DNA from: Photobacterium aphoticum
GTDB taxonomy: Bacteria; Pseudomonadota; Gammaproteobacteria; Enterobacterales; Vibrionaceae
Direction of reading: 5' to 3'
NCBI RefSeq assembly: GCF_001029435.1
Contig: NZ_LDOV01000011.1
Location: 31,178-95,177, forward strand
Length of the DNA: 64,000 nucleotides
Positions 27,598-36,297 of the stretch are shown in pieces (the stretch's first letter is position 1; every line of letters begins with the position of its first letter). The notes under the pieces were generated by a model, which did not search any database, had not been told where the DNA came from, and was given only the letters and a program-made list of their open reading frames with translations. Both the position numbers and the translations under genes were made by a program.

Positions 27598-28323
27598 ATG
27601 TCTACTCAATCTCTTGTTGTGATCACTGGCGCCAGCTCTGGCATTGGCGAAGCGACGGCGCGTACCTTGTCTGCGGCCGGTCATCCCCTGTTGTTGTTGG
27701 CGCGTCGTTTGGATCGTTTAGAAGCGCTGGGTCTGCCTAATACGCTATGTCGTCAGGTGGATGTGACCGATGGTGCGGCAGTGTCTGCGGCGATTGCCGA
27801 AGCGGAAGCGGTATACGGTCCGGTAGATTGCCTGGTAAACAATGCCGGTGTGATGCTGTTGGGTCTGGCAGACGAGCAAGATCCGGCGGAATGGAAAACC
27901 ATGTTTGATGTGAACGTGATGGGGATGCTAAACGGTATTCATGCGGTATTGGCACCGATGAAAGCTCGCAAACACGGTACCGTGATCAACATCAGCTCGA
28001 TTGCCGGTCGTAAAACCTTCCCGAACCACGCGGCGTACTGCGGGACCAAGTTTGCCGTTCATGCGATCACAGAAAACATCCGTGAGGAAGTAGCGGATGA
28101 TAACGTGCGTTTCATTACCATCGCACCGGGCGCGGTAGAAACGGAGCTGCTGAGCCATACTACTAATGCCGCAATCAAAGACGGTTACGAAGAGTGGAAA
28201 GAAGGCATGGGTGGCGTGATCGCGCCGCAAGATATTGCCAATGCCATCAGCTATGCGTACCACCAACCGCAGCACCTGTGTATTCGTGAAATCGTGCTGG
28301 CGGCCACGCGTCAGCAGCCATAA
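27598..28323 (+). CDS. Short-chain dehydrogenase/reductase
   Basis: The 241-residue protein has the cofactor motif TGASSGIG near the N-terminus, NNAGV, the catalytic serine in INISSIAG and the catalytic YCGTK. It is a classical NAD(P)-dependent oxidoreductase of the cytoplasm, similar in kind to YdfG-like serine or hydroxy-acid dehydrogenases. The substrate is not known. The ATG at 27598 has GAAGG upstream, so the long upstream frame is rejected. A terminator follows. Confidence 0.92.
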   Translation: MSTQSLVVITGASSGIGEATARTLSAAGHPLLLLARRLDRLEALGLPNTLCRQVDVTDGAAVSAAIAEAEAVYGPVDCLVNNAGVMLLGLADEQDPAEWKTMFDVNVMGMLNGIHAVLAPMKARKHGTVINISSIAGRKTFPNHAAYCGTKFAVHAITENIREEVADDNVRFITIAPGAVETELLSHTTNAAIKDGYEEWKEGMGGVIAPQDIANAISYAYHQPQHLCIREIVLAATRQQP

Positions 28324-28399
28324 GCGCAGTTGCAGCACGCAAAATGTGTCGCCGAGTCCTGAAGATTCAGTTACTTCACAGGGACTGGCTGCTATAGTC

Positions 28400-28444
28400 A
28401 AAACGGTATCTTCCGCCAGGGGGATGCCGTTTTGGCGTTTTTAA
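28400..28444 (+). terminator. Terminator after the SDR gene
   Basis: AAAACGGTATC (28400-28410) pairs with GATGCCGTTTT (28423-28433) with one G-T pair; TTTTT follows shortly after. Confidence 0.65.
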
Positions 28445-28492
28445 GCCGTTGTTTGTTAAGGCAAGACGGCATCAATACAAGGCAGGCGCAGC

Positions 28493-29539
28493 GTGACGCA
28501 GAAACAAGCCCCGACGGGATCCACGACAGAACCGGTAAGAGAGAAAGTCGAATTTTTTGATGTGCTGCGGTGCCTGGCCGCCTTGGCTGTGGTAGCCATT
28601 CATGTGCTGGGTCCGTACCGGGATCAGCTGGGCGTGATCCCTGATGCTGACTGGATCACCGCCATCACGGTGAACAGTGCCAGCCGTTGGGCGGTGCCGG
28701 TGTTTATCATGATCACCGGCGCGTTAATGCTCTCGGATCAGCGCCCGTTTGAACTCGGCTATTACCTGAAGCGACGGGTCGGCAAAGTGCTGGTGCCGTT
28801 TTTAGTCTGGTCGTGTTTTTATGCGCTGCTTTCAGGCCTTACGCTGCGTGGTTTCGACAGCCAAGTCGTGTGGGACAAGCTGCTGGCGTTGCCCGTGCAC
28901 GAGACCTATTACCACCTCGGTTTTTTCTATTATTTCCTGCCGCTCTATATTGTGGTGCCGTTTTTCCGCTACGCGGTGCAGCACAGCGATCGCCTGACGG
29001 TGATTGCGATGACGCTGGTGTGGCTCACCCTGACGACCTTGTTTTTGTTTCACATTGATGGCCCGTGGAGCCACCAGCTGGTGCTCTATAGCGGGTACTT
29101 GTTGTGGGGTTATTGCCTGTTTCAGTATCAGTGGCCGCGTGCCGGTGTACTGTGGGGATTGGGGTTGGTGGCGTTAGTGATCACTGACTACAGTGTGCTG
29201 AGTGACAGCTTCGCGAGCGGGCAATACACCGTGGGGCGTTGGCTGTCTTACAAAACGTTGAATACGGCGCTGATTGCGGCGGCGGTGTTTGCGTTAGGCC
29301 GGTATGTGGCCACGCGCTGCTCGGCCCGATGGATGGCGGGCATGGTGTTCATGAGCCGCTATAGTTTGGGGATTTATCTGCTGCACCCGCTCTTTCTGTG
29401 GCCGGTGCGGGCGTTTGATGGCTATGTGTGGCCACCGGTGGTGATGATCCCGCTGTTAACGGTGCTGATCACGGCGGTGTCACTGGCAGCCAGCTGGCTG
29501 TTGGCAAAAAGCGCCAAAACAGCCTGGCTGGTGCCATAA
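28493..29539 (+). CDS. Acyltransferase 3 family membrane protein (WecH-like)
   Basis: The 348-residue protein starts at GTG and has about ten membrane helices. The acyltransferase-3 signature is visible: EFFDVLRCLAALAVVAIHV with catalytic-type H, NSASRWAVPVFIMITGALML and HLGFFYYFLPLY. E. coli WecH O-acetylates enterobacterial common antigen; the family generally transfers acyl groups to surface glycans. The acceptor here is unknown, and no glycan cluster is nearby. Confidence 0.88.
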   Translation: MTQKQAPTGSTTEPVREKVEFFDVLRCLAALAVVAIHVLGPYRDQLGVIPDADWITAITVNSASRWAVPVFIMITGALMLSDQRPFELGYYLKRRVGKVLVPFLVWSCFYALLSGLTLRGFDSQVVWDKLLALPVHETYYHLGFFYYFLPLYIVVPFFRYAVQHSDRLTVIAMTLVWLTLTTLFLFHIDGPWSHQLVLYSGYLLWGYCLFQYQWPRAGVLWGLGLVALVITDYSVLSDSFASGQYTVGRWLSYKTLNTALIAAAVFALGRYVATRCSARWMAGMVFMSRYSLGIYLLHPLFLWPVRAFDGYVWPPVVMIPLLTVLITAVSLAASWLLAKSAKTAWLVP

Positions 29540-29552
29540 TCAACAACAGGGG

Positions 29553-29885
29553 TTAGTCACGCTGCAGGGCAAAGTGTAGAAATTTCACCCCTTGGTACGT
29601 CATGGTGCCACGGTCGCCGGGCTGCAGATGGTGGTAGTAGTGGATCCCGACCATGAATTCCCGTTTGGGGCCACCATTCATCGGTTGCACGTAAATCCAG
29701 TATTCTTCGTCGTCTTCCCCCGGACGTGCCCCTATGATCGGGGTACTTTGTTTGTCGAGAATTTGCACCTCGATGGTCCGCTCTGGTGCATCTTCACCCA
29801 GCATATGGCGGCGGTAGAAACGAATAAACAGATACACCGCAAGGGCGAGCATGGCCACAACGGCCACAATGATCCAGGTTGGCAT
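29553..29885 (-). CDS. DUF2500 membrane protein (YhhM-like)
   Basis: The 110-residue protein has one N-terminal membrane helix (about 3-22) and a soluble domain with the DUF2500 features GGPKREFMVG and PGDRGTMTYQGVKFLHF. The start has AGGAGG upstream. In E. coli yhhM neighbours yhhL and rsmD, whose homologues lie about 2.5 kb further on here. Function unknown. Confidence 0.85.
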   Translation of the reverse strand: MPTWIIVAVVAMLALAVYLFIRFYRRHMLGEDAPERTIEVQILDKQSTPIIGARPGEDDEEYWIYVQPMNGGPKREFMVGIHYYHHLQPGDRGTMTYQGVKFLHFALQRD

Positions 29886-30142
29886 GAGTCCTCCTAACTG
29901 CCTGCAAAACGCGGATGGCCGGTATTATTCCGGATGACAGCCTGCGAGAGTATCGGAGAGCAAGCAAAGCGTGATCCGGGCACGGAAATGAACCGGATAT
30001 GCGCGGGTGACATGACAAAAACCATGACATCTCAGAAGGTTATTCCCTGATGGCGTGAGGGCGATACGGGGTGTTTTCTGACTTTTTTTTCTGTCTGACT
30101 CGCGGTAAGTTACACAGAGTGATTAACAAGGATCCATGAATT

Positions 30143-30508
30143 ATGGCAAATATTGAATTAGTGGTGACACGCTCAAGGCGGATCGAGCGCTTGCTGCGTG
30201 AGCATTACCATGCAGAAGGGAAAGGCTTACATCAGCTGATCACCAGTTGTGAAGACCGCTTGCCCCATGATGTCATTGCTAAGCTGAGATTCATTGCGTC
30301 TGTGCGAAATAAAACCGTGCACGAGGACGGCTACCGACTGGATGACAAAAAGGGCTTTTTGGCCGCCTGCAAAGCATGTGAAAAAGAGCTGACCCCGCGC
30401 AGTGGTCGTTTTGTGTGGACCATTGTGGCCTTGCTGCTATTAGGGGTGACGGCGATGGCGTTGTGGTTCTATTCCGTGCACTGGCACCGGATTGATCTCA
30501 CGCCGTAA
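30143..30508 (+). CDS. Small membrane protein with HEPN/DUF4145-like N-terminus
   Basis: The 121-residue protein has a helical soluble part (about 1-85) and one membrane helix (about 88-110), then a short tail. The soluble part contains ASVRNKTVHEDGYRLDD; R55-x4-H60 fits the Rx4-6H motif of HEPN domains, and the sequence recalls DUF4145, a HEPN-clan family. HEPN domains are often RNases in toxin or defence systems, but some are inactive scaffolds. There is no obvious antitoxin next to it. Divergent from the DUF2500 gene; terminator downstream. Confidence 0.75.
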   Translation: MANIELVVTRSRRIERLLREHYHAEGKGLHQLITSCEDRLPHDVIAKLRFIASVRNKTVHEDGYRLDDKKGFLAACKACEKELTPRSGRFVWTIVALLLLGVTAMALWFYSVHWHRIDLTP

Positions 30509-30568
30509 CCGGATTGATCCCTCGTCGTAAATAGCGCCGCGCATTGGTGGCTGATAAAAAACAGACAT

Positions 30569-30600
30569 AAAAAAAGGTGCCTTCGTAGGCACCTTTTTTT
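30569..30600. terminator. Bidirectional terminator
   Basis: AAAAAAAGGTGCC TTC, then GTAGGCACCTTTTTTT: a strong stem flanked by A and T tracts, shared by the HEPN-like gene and the small reverse-strand gene. Confidence 0.92.
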
Positions 30601-30615
30601 ATCGGAATTTTTGGA

Positions 30616-30696
30616 TTAATAAATCACTGGCAGCGTCATGAGACCCATCACAACGGCGATCATCATTAGGCCTTTTTTCTGAGACGTAGTGAACAT
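30616..30696 (-). CDS. 26-residue membrane peptide
   Basis: The reverse strand encodes MFTTSQKKGLMMIAVVMG followed by LMTLPVIY, 26 residues in total. The ATG is preceded by AAGGAG at 7 nt. Residues about 9-25 form a hydrophobic helix after two lysines, so an inner-membrane location with the N-terminus in the cytoplasm is likely. A sigma-70-like promoter lies 40 bp upstream and a strong terminator directly downstream, so it is a complete small transcription unit. I recognise no family. Confidence 0.7.
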   Translation of the reverse strand: MFTTSQKKGLMMIAVVMGLMTLPVIY

Positions 30697-30735
30697 AGGG
30701 AACTCCTTAGTATGCTGCTGAAAGTTGATGAATAT

Positions 30736-30765
30736 AGAATAGCATTAATTTTACTGCTTTCTCAA
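30736..30765 (-). promoter_or_regulatory. Promoter for the 26-residue peptide
   Basis: On the reverse strand TTGAGA (30765-30760) and TATTCT (30741-30736) are 18 bp apart, a good sigma-70 match, 40 bp before the small gene start. Confidence 0.6.
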
Positions 30766-31443
30766 GCTGAAGTGTCATTTTGCTGTAATAAAACTAATTT
30801 ATAGCACCGAAATGGCCGGAAAGTGTCGGAATAAACCCATGTTTTTATGTTGGGTGAAATGCGAGCAGGTTGGGTTATCTGTGAGTTGCGTTTTTATCTC
30901 TATGTTTTCAAAGGATTTAAATGTGTTTTTTGCTCGGTATTATGTGTGATTTATCACCAGGTGAGAAAAGTTGCGGATAAATCGTGTTTTTGTCAGCGTG
31001 GTGTCAGGAATGAACGAAATGCTCTGTTAGTCCTTGCTGGTGACAGGCCGCAGGGCGGGGTGTTGACTATATTGTCAGACAATGTTGTTCGTGAAGCGGT
31101 AGGAGAGCGTTGAAATGACGCGCTGATGATGAAAAGTTCACAGGCGGCAGGGTAAGTGGGTTTTGATGCTGTTGTTTTTCTTTATCTTGTTGAAATTGAA
31201 TGTTTTGCGTGGGGTTTTAAAGACGGTTATTGTCGTGGTTTCTCGCTGTTTTCTGTCAGGGAGAGCGCCATGAATTCCCTAAATAGGGCAGGTAAGGTCA
31301 GGAAGCGTGAGTATACTCACTTTATGGGCACGACATGGCCACAAAGTGCAGCGTTTACGGTGGGCGCACGGCGTACCGCATGCAGCGTTTGGGCGCGGTT
31401 CAGGCTAGGATAAGAAAGAGAGCCAGCACAGGGAGGATCAGAA
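30766..31443. other. AT-rich gene-free stretch
   Basis: The 678 bp here are visibly richer in A and T than the neighbours. Two forward ORFs (30847-31113 and 31156-31413) lack ribosome sites and protein-like composition. ATTGTC-A-GACAAT (31071-31083) is a small palindrome next to a TTGACT hexamer. A regulatory RNA could hide here, but no promoter-terminator pair was found. Confidence 0.45.
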
Positions 31444-31770
31444 TTGAGAGAGCATGAAGAAGCATGGTGCAAAGTCTACAGCGCCGCCAACGCATTAGAG
31501 GCGCACAGTCTGACAGGCTTGTTGCACACTCACCGTATCGAGGCGCAAACCCGAGGGGAGAGCTTGAGCGCTGCGGCGGGAGAATTGCCGGCCAACGTGG
31601 TGGAGGTGAGTGTCTGGGTGCGCGTCTCACAACACACGCAAGCTCGCGCGGTGTTGCAAGACTATGAGCAAGCGGCTGAGCGGGAATGGCAGTGTCCGCA
31701 GTGTGGGGAGGACAACGCTGGCAGCTTTGAGATCTGTTGGCAATGCGGGGCCGAGCATCCGTCGTTATAA
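31444..31770 (+). CDS. DUF2007-like protein with C-terminal zinc ribbon
   Basis: The 108-residue protein starts at TTG, supported by GGGAGG 9 nt upstream and no in-frame ATG. The N-terminal part (CKVYSAANALEAHSLTGLL, then a short beta-alpha unit ending VLQDYEQ) resembles DUF2007, thought to be a signal-related domain. The C-terminus carries a zinc ribbon with C84, C87, C98 and C101 (CPQCG and CWQCG). Cytoplasmic; function unknown. Confidence 0.82.
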   Translation: MREHEEAWCKVYSAANALEAHSLTGLLHTHRIEAQTRGESLSAAAGELPANVVEVSVWVRVSQHTQARAVLQDYEQAAEREWQCPQCGEDNAGSFEICWQCGAEHPSL

Positions 31771-31904
31771 GGCGAAATCACAAACATGTATTATAAATGC
31801 ATTATATTGTTTTGGGTCAAACTGCGCGATGGCGTTGTGCGCTATGCTGGCGGTATCTTTTATTACGCAGACCGATTGCCCGTGATCGGCCAGAGAGAGA
31901 CACC

Positions 31905-32144
31905 ATGACCCAAGTACACGCCCACAATGTATTGAACATGCTATTGGCTGCAGAGACCCCTTACACCCGTGAAAGCCTGACCCAAGCGGTAGTGGCTGAG
32001 TACGGTGAAGACGTGCGTTTTCACACCTGCAGTCAGGAAGGCCTGACACTGGATGCCTTGCTGACCTTTTTGTTGTCCCGCCGCAAAGTGGTACAAGACG
32101 GTGACACCCTGCAGGCAAACCCGGATCGCATGTGTAACCATTAA
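31905..32144 (+). CDS. YecH-family (DUF2492) metal-binding protein
   Basis: The 79-residue protein matches E. coli YecH in pattern: HNVLNMLL, YTRESL, DVRFHTCSQEGLTLDALLTFL and the terminal C77-x-H79. Potential metal ligands are H40, C42, C77 and H79. The family is annotated as putative metal-binding with no known role. ATG 31905 agrees with homologues; the upstream frame is not protein-like. Confidence 0.88.
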   Translation: MTQVHAHNVLNMLLAAETPYTRESLTQAVVAEYGEDVRFHTCSQEGLTLDALLTFLLSRRKVVQDGDTLQANPDRMCNH

Positions 32145-32192
32145 TGCCTGACAGCGGTTGGCGGATAGTCCGCGCCGAGAGAACGCAGAGAC

Positions 32193-32226
32193 AAAAAAAA
32201 GCGAGGCACGGTGGCCTCGCTTTTTT
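32193..32226. terminator. Bidirectional terminator yecH/yhhL
   Basis: AAAAAAAAGCGAGGC ACGGTG GCCTCGCTTTTTT sits between the convergent genes and overlaps the last two bases of the yhhL reading frame. Confidence 0.92.
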
Positions 32227-32491
32227 ACATCATGTGTTTGCGTCGAATATCGAGCAGGGCAAAAATGCCGAAGATCAGAATGGACCACTTTTCCCAGCGC
32301 GACATGGTGATCTTGTCACCAAAGGCGCCGATGAAGATCAGCATTTGCAGGCCGTGCATCATGAACAGGAAGCCCGTCATGATATACAGCGCCATCGCAG
32401 CCACCCCGGGGAAGGGGTAAAAAATATTAATCAATAAAACCAGCCACACGAAACCAATCGCACCTTTGGCCAGCATAATCAGTGCTTTCAT
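32225..32491 (-). CDS. yhhL: DUF1145 membrane protein YhhL
   Basis: The 88-residue protein has two or three hydrophobic segments (IGFVWLVLLINIFYPFPG, ALYIMTGFLFMMHGLQMLIF). PFPG and MHGLQMLIF are DUF1145 landmarks shared with E. coli YhhL. Its ATG overlaps the rsmD stop by 4 bp, and rsmD-yhhL is the order in E. coli. Function unknown. Confidence 0.88.
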   Translation of the reverse strand: MKALIMLAKGAIGFVWLVLLINIFYPFPGVAAMALYIMTGFLFMMHGLQMLIFIGAFGDKITMSRWEKWSILIFGIFALLDIRRKHMM

Positions 32492-33093
32492 GCTCCCTCT
32501 CTTTCAAATACGCGGTAACACACCTGTCCCGCCGTTTTTTCCTTGTGTAAGTGCCAGTGCGCAGGCGTCGGTAAATCGCCCAGCTCTTTTTCCGTCTCAA
32601 TGTAGATCACCGCATGCTTGGTGAGCCAGTTATTTTGCTCCAGTAATGTGATCACTTCCGGTAATAAGCCTTTGCGGAACGGCGGATCAATAAACACCAC
32701 GTCAAAAGGGGTGCCCGGCTGCTTGAGGTACGTTAAGCTATCGGTATGACGCACGGTGGCATTGTCTGCCCCGATGGTAAGGCGGTTTTTCTCAAGCTGT
32801 TCAGCCGCTTTCTTATCCAGTTCCAACATGGTGACCTGTGCCGCGCCGCGAGACAGGGCTTCAAAGCCCAGACTGCCGCTGCCGGTGAACAGATCCAAAC
32901 AGTTGGCTTCAATGATATCTTGCGCCAGCCAGTTAAAGACGGTCTCTTTGACGCGATCCGTGGTAGGGCGCAATCCTTCGACGTCATGGACGGGCAGTTT
33001 ACGGCCACGCCAGCGTCCGCTGATGATCCGGACAAATCCGTCACGGCGGGCAGGGGATGGCGTTTTTCCGGATTGTTGTTTGCGTCTCGTCAT
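32488..33093 (-). CDS. rsmD: 16S rRNA (guanine-966-N2)-methyltransferase RsmD
   Basis: The 201-residue protein (198 in E. coli) has IISGRWRGRKLPV, the methyltransferase SAM loop DLFTGSGSLG (67-76) and the catalytic DPPF (136-139). It methylates G966 of 16S rRNA during 30S assembly. The ATG at 33093 agrees with the family; the 38-residue upstream extension is rejected. It is divergent from ftsY, as in E. coli. Confidence 0.95.
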   Translation of the reverse strand: MTRRKQQSGKTPSPARRDGFVRIISGRWRGRKLPVHDVEGLRPTTDRVKETVFNWLAQDIIEANCLDLFTGSGSLGFEALSRGAAQVTMLELDKKAAEQLEKNRLTIGADNATVRHTDSLTYLKQPGTPFDVVFIDPPFRKGLLPEVITLLEQNNWLTKHAVIYIETEKELGDLPTPAHWHLHKEKTAGQVCYRVFEREGA

Positions 33094-33237
33094 AGATTTC
33101 TTCGACCGTTGAGAAAATGATAGTATACCCAAACCCTTGTGCGATGTGCGATGAGAAGCATCAGCCCAAAGGGACGTTGGGGATATAAACCTGTATTTAA
33201 GCCGCAAATTGTACCAATCAAGCTCTAGGATTTGCCA

Positions 33238-34587
33238 ATGGCAGAAAAAAAGAAACGTGGATTATTTTCGTGGTTGGGTTTTGGCTCAGATGAGTCAACC
33301 GAGCAAACGAAGCAACATGACGACGTCAGCGCGTCAGTAGACAGTGATGCAGACGCGAAAGCCCAAGCACAGGCCGACGCAGACGCCGCAGCCAAAGCGG
33401 CAGCGGATGCAGAGGCACAAGCCCAAGCAGAGGCTGAGGCAAAAGCCTTAGCAGAAGCACAAGCCGCTGCAGAAGCGCAGGCGTTGGCAGAAGCGGAAGC
33501 CAAAGCACAGGCAGAAGCGGAAGCTGAAGCGCAAGCGGCGGCCGAGGCCCAAGCTGAAGCGGATGCAAAGGCCCAAGCCGAGGCGGAGGCACAAGCACAA
33601 GAAGACGCTGCCCGCGCTGAAGCGGCAGCTGCTGCCGCGATCGTAGAGCAAGAAAAACCCAAGCGTGAAGGGTTCTTTGCCCGCTTAATGCGTGGCCTGA
33701 AGAAGACCAAAACCAACTTTGGTGCCGGTTTCTTTGGCCTGTTCCGTGGCAAGAAAATCGATGACGAGCTATTTGAAGAGCTGGAAGAGCAGCTGCTGGT
33801 GGCCGATGTCGGTATGGACACCACACTGAAAATCATTGAAAACCTGACCGAAAAAGCCAGCCGTAAAGATCTGCAAGACGGTGAAGCCTTGTATGGCCTG
33901 CTGAAAGACGAGCTGAGCGACATGCTGGCGAAAGTTGAGCAGCCGTTGGTGGTCGACACCAGCAAGAAGCCGTACGTGATCCTGATGGTGGGCGTCAATG
34001 GCGTGGGTAAAACCACCACCATTGGTAAGCTGGCCAAACAGTTCCAGAACGAAGGCAAGTCAGTGATGCTGGCGGCAGGGGATACCTTCCGTGCGGCAGC
34101 GGTAGAGCAATTGCAGGTGTGGGGCGAGCGTAACAATGTTCCTGTGGTGGCACAGCACACCGGCGCAGACAGTGCGTCTGTGATCTACGATGCGATTGAA
34201 TCGGCCAAAGCGAAAAATGTGGATGTTGTGATTGCCGATACCGCCGGTCGCCTGCAAAACAAAGGCAACCTGATGGAAGAGCTTCGCAAAATTGTCCGCG
34301 TGATGAAAAAAGTCGACCCAGAAGCGCCGCATGAAATTATGCTGACTGTGGATGCGGGCACCGGCCAGAACGCCATCAGCCAGGCAAAACTGTTCAGTGA
34401 CGTGGCACCGGTAACCGGTATCACCCTGACCAAGCTGGACGGCACGGCGAAAGGTGGTGTGATCTTTGCGATTGCGGATCAGTTCAATATTCCAATCCGC
34501 TACATCGGTATCGGTGAAGGCATTGAAGATCTGCGTCCGTTCGCAGCTGACGAGTTTATTGAAGCACTGTTTAGTGACGAGGAATAA
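33238..34587 (+). CDS. ftsY: Signal recognition particle receptor FtsY
   Basis: The 449-residue protein starts [16 protein letters not shown], a lipid-binding amphipathic start. Residues about 37-137 are a long Ala/Glu/Gln/Lys low-complexity A domain. The NG domain follows with G1 [10 protein letters not shown] (K258, T259), DTAGR and TKLDG. FtsY docks SRP-ribosome complexes on the membrane. First gene of ftsY-ftsE-ftsX; ftsE begins 3 bp after its stop. The A domain is simple-sequence and likely length-variable between strains. Confidence 0.96.
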   Translation: MAEKKKRGLFSWLGFGSDESTEQTKQHDDVSASVDSDADAKAQAQADADAAAKAAADAEAQAQAEAEAKALAEAQAAAEAQALAEAEAKAQAEAEAEAQAAAEAQAEADAKAQAEAEAQAQEDAARAEAAAAAAIVEQEKPKREGFFARLMRGLKKTKTNFGAGFFGLFRGKKIDDELFEELEEQLLVADVGMDTTLKIIENLTEKASRKDLQDGEALYGLLKDELSDMLAKVEQPLVVDTSKKPYVILMVGVNGVGKTTTIGKLAKQFQNEGKSVMLAAGDTFRAAAVEQLQVWGERNNVPVVAQHTGADSASVIYDAIESAKAKNVDVVIADTAGRLQNKGNLMEELRKIVRVMKKVDPEAPHEIMLTVDAGTGQNAISQAKLFSDVAPVTGITLTKLDGTAKGGVIFAIADQFNIPIRYIGIGEGIEDLRPFAADEFIEALFSDEE

Positions 34588-34590
34588 GGT

Positions 34591-35259
34591 GTGATTCGGT
34601 TTCAGCAGGTAAGTAAAGCTTATCGCGGTGGGCGTCAGGCCCTGCAAAAGGTGGATTTCCATTTGCAGCCCGCCGATATGGCATTTTTGACGGGCCATTC
34701 CGGGGCAGGTAAGAGTACCCTGCTGAAACTGATTTGTGCACTGGAGCGTCCGAGTGATGGTCAGATCTGGTTTAACGGCCATGACATCACCCGCATCGAC
34801 AGCAAGCAAATTCCGTTTTTGCGCCGTAACATCGGCATGATTTTCCAAGATCATAAATTGCTGATGGGGCACACCATCTTTGACAACGTGGCGATGCCGC
34901 TGCGGGTCGAGCTGGCCAACGAAAAAGACGTCAAACGTCGCGTGTCTGCGGCGCTGGATAAAGTCGGCCTGCTGGATAAAGCGCGCTGTTTGCCGATCCA
35001 ACTGTCGGGCGGTGAGCAGCAGCGTGTCGGTATTGCCCGCGCGATTGTGAATAAACCCATGTTGCTGTTGGCCGATGAGCCGACCGGTAACCTGGACAGT
35101 GAACTGTCACACCAGATCATGGCTTTGTTCGGCGAATTTAACCGGGTCGGCGTGACTGTATTGATGGCCACGCACGACACCTCGCTGCTCAGTACCTATG
35201 ACTACCGTCGATTGGATTTGTATCAAGGCCAACTGAGGGAGATCGCCCGTGGCGCGTAA
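34591..35259 (+). CDS. ftsE: Cell division ATP-binding protein FtsE
   Basis: The 222-residue ABC ATPase has Walker [11 protein letters not shown]-loop IFQDHK, signature LSGGEQQR and Walker B LLLADEPT. With FtsX it controls septal peptidoglycan hydrolases from the inner face of the membrane. It starts at GTG and overlaps ftsX by 11 bp, indicating translational coupling. Confidence 0.96.
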   Translation: MIRFQQVSKAYRGGRQALQKVDFHLQPADMAFLTGHSGAGKSTLLKLICALERPSDGQIWFNGHDITRIDSKQIPFLRRNIGMIFQDHKLLMGHTIFDNVAMPLRVELANEKDVKRRVSAALDKVGLLDKARCLPIQLSGGEQQRVGIARAIVNKPMLLLADEPTGNLDSELSHQIMALFGEFNRVGVTVLMATHDTSLLSTYDYRRLDLYQGQLREIARGA

Positions 35260-36175
35260 TAAAACCGGCTTTTTTGCCCTGCATTGGCAACAATGTAAGC
35301 AAGCACTTACCGATCTGAAACGTCGTCCGCTCGGCAATGTGCTGACCTTGGCCGTTCTGGCGTTTGCCCTGACTTTGCCGGCGACCTTTTACCTGTTTGC
35401 CAAAAACATGGCCTTAGTGGCGCAGACCTGGCATACCCCGACCCAGCTGACCATCTATTTAGAAGACGGGATCAGCAGCGTGGAAGCGGAGCAGGTGCGC
35501 GATAAACTGGCCGGCTGGCCGGAGATCAGCAAGGTGCGTTACATCTCGCCGGATCAGGGGCTGGAAGAGTTCCGTGAACAGGCGGGCTTTGAGCATGCGA
35601 TCAGCCTGCTGGATGATAACCCGCTGCCGGCGGTGGTGATTGCTGAGCCGGGCACCCAGTGGCAAGCGGCAGAGGCGGCCAGCCAACTGGCGGCACAATT
35701 GCGGACTCAGCCGGAAGTGGCTGAAGTGCGTCTGGACAGCGACTGGCTGCAACGCTTAGCGGCAATTAAGCAGCTGGTGATCACCTTAGCGGGTATTGTG
35801 TCAGGCTTGATGCTGTTTGCGGTCTTTTTGATTGTGGGTAACACCTTGCGTTTGCAGGTGCTCAATCAGCGCGATGAAATTCAGGTGATGAAGCTGGTGG
35901 GCGCGACCGACAGCTTTATCCTGCGTCCCTACCTCTACACCGGCGTGTGGTATGGATTGATTGGCGGCGCCATTGCCTGGTTGCTGACCGTGGTGATCAC
36001 CGTATTGCTGGAACACGCCGTGGCCCACTTGGCCAATCTGTACGACAGTCATTTCCGCTTGGTCGGCCTATACTGGGATGAAACCCTCATCCTGTTGATG
36101 GTTGCTGCCTTCCTGGGTTTGCTGGCTGCCCGTTTATCGGCAGGCCGTCATCTGAAAGAAATTGAACCTATCTGA
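35249..36175 (+). CDS. ftsX: Cell division membrane protein FtsX
   Basis: The 308-residue protein starts at GTG inside the end of ftsE. It has a cytoplasmic N-tail, a first helix (about 30-53), a periplasmic domain with YISPDQGLEEFREQAGF, and three C-terminal helices with the family segment NTLRLQVLNQRDEIQVMKLV. It transmits FtsE ATPase state to periplasmic amidase activators. Confidence 0.95.
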   Translation: MARNKTGFFALHWQQCKQALTDLKRRPLGNVLTLAVLAFALTLPATFYLFAKNMALVAQTWHTPTQLTIYLEDGISSVEAEQVRDKLAGWPEISKVRYISPDQGLEEFREQAGFEHAISLLDDNPLPAVVIAEPGTQWQAAEAASQLAAQLRTQPEVAEVRLDSDWLQRLAAIKQLVITLAGIVSGLMLFAVFLIVGNTLRLQVLNQRDEIQVMKLVGATDSFILRPYLYTGVWYGLIGGAIAWLLTVVITVLLEHAVAHLANLYDSHFRLVGLYWDETLILLMVAAFLGLLAARLSAGRHLKEIEPI

Positions 36176-36297
36176 CGTTTTTTCTTATGCAATTGGGGTA
36201 AATTACGCGCCCCACTTGCAATAGAGACCAGTTTTTGGGCATTATTGCGGGTTCAAGCAATTTCCGATTGGTACAAAAAACACACGAGGTTTATTGA

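Noticed and set aside
30847..31413. Two forward ORFs of 88 and 85 codons in the AT-rich stretch
   Set aside because: No ribosome sites and composition like random AT-rich DNA.
33225..34160. 311-codon reverse-strand ORF opposite ftsY
   Set aside because: Its Ala/Ser/Cys repeats are the antisense of the FtsY simple-sequence domain.
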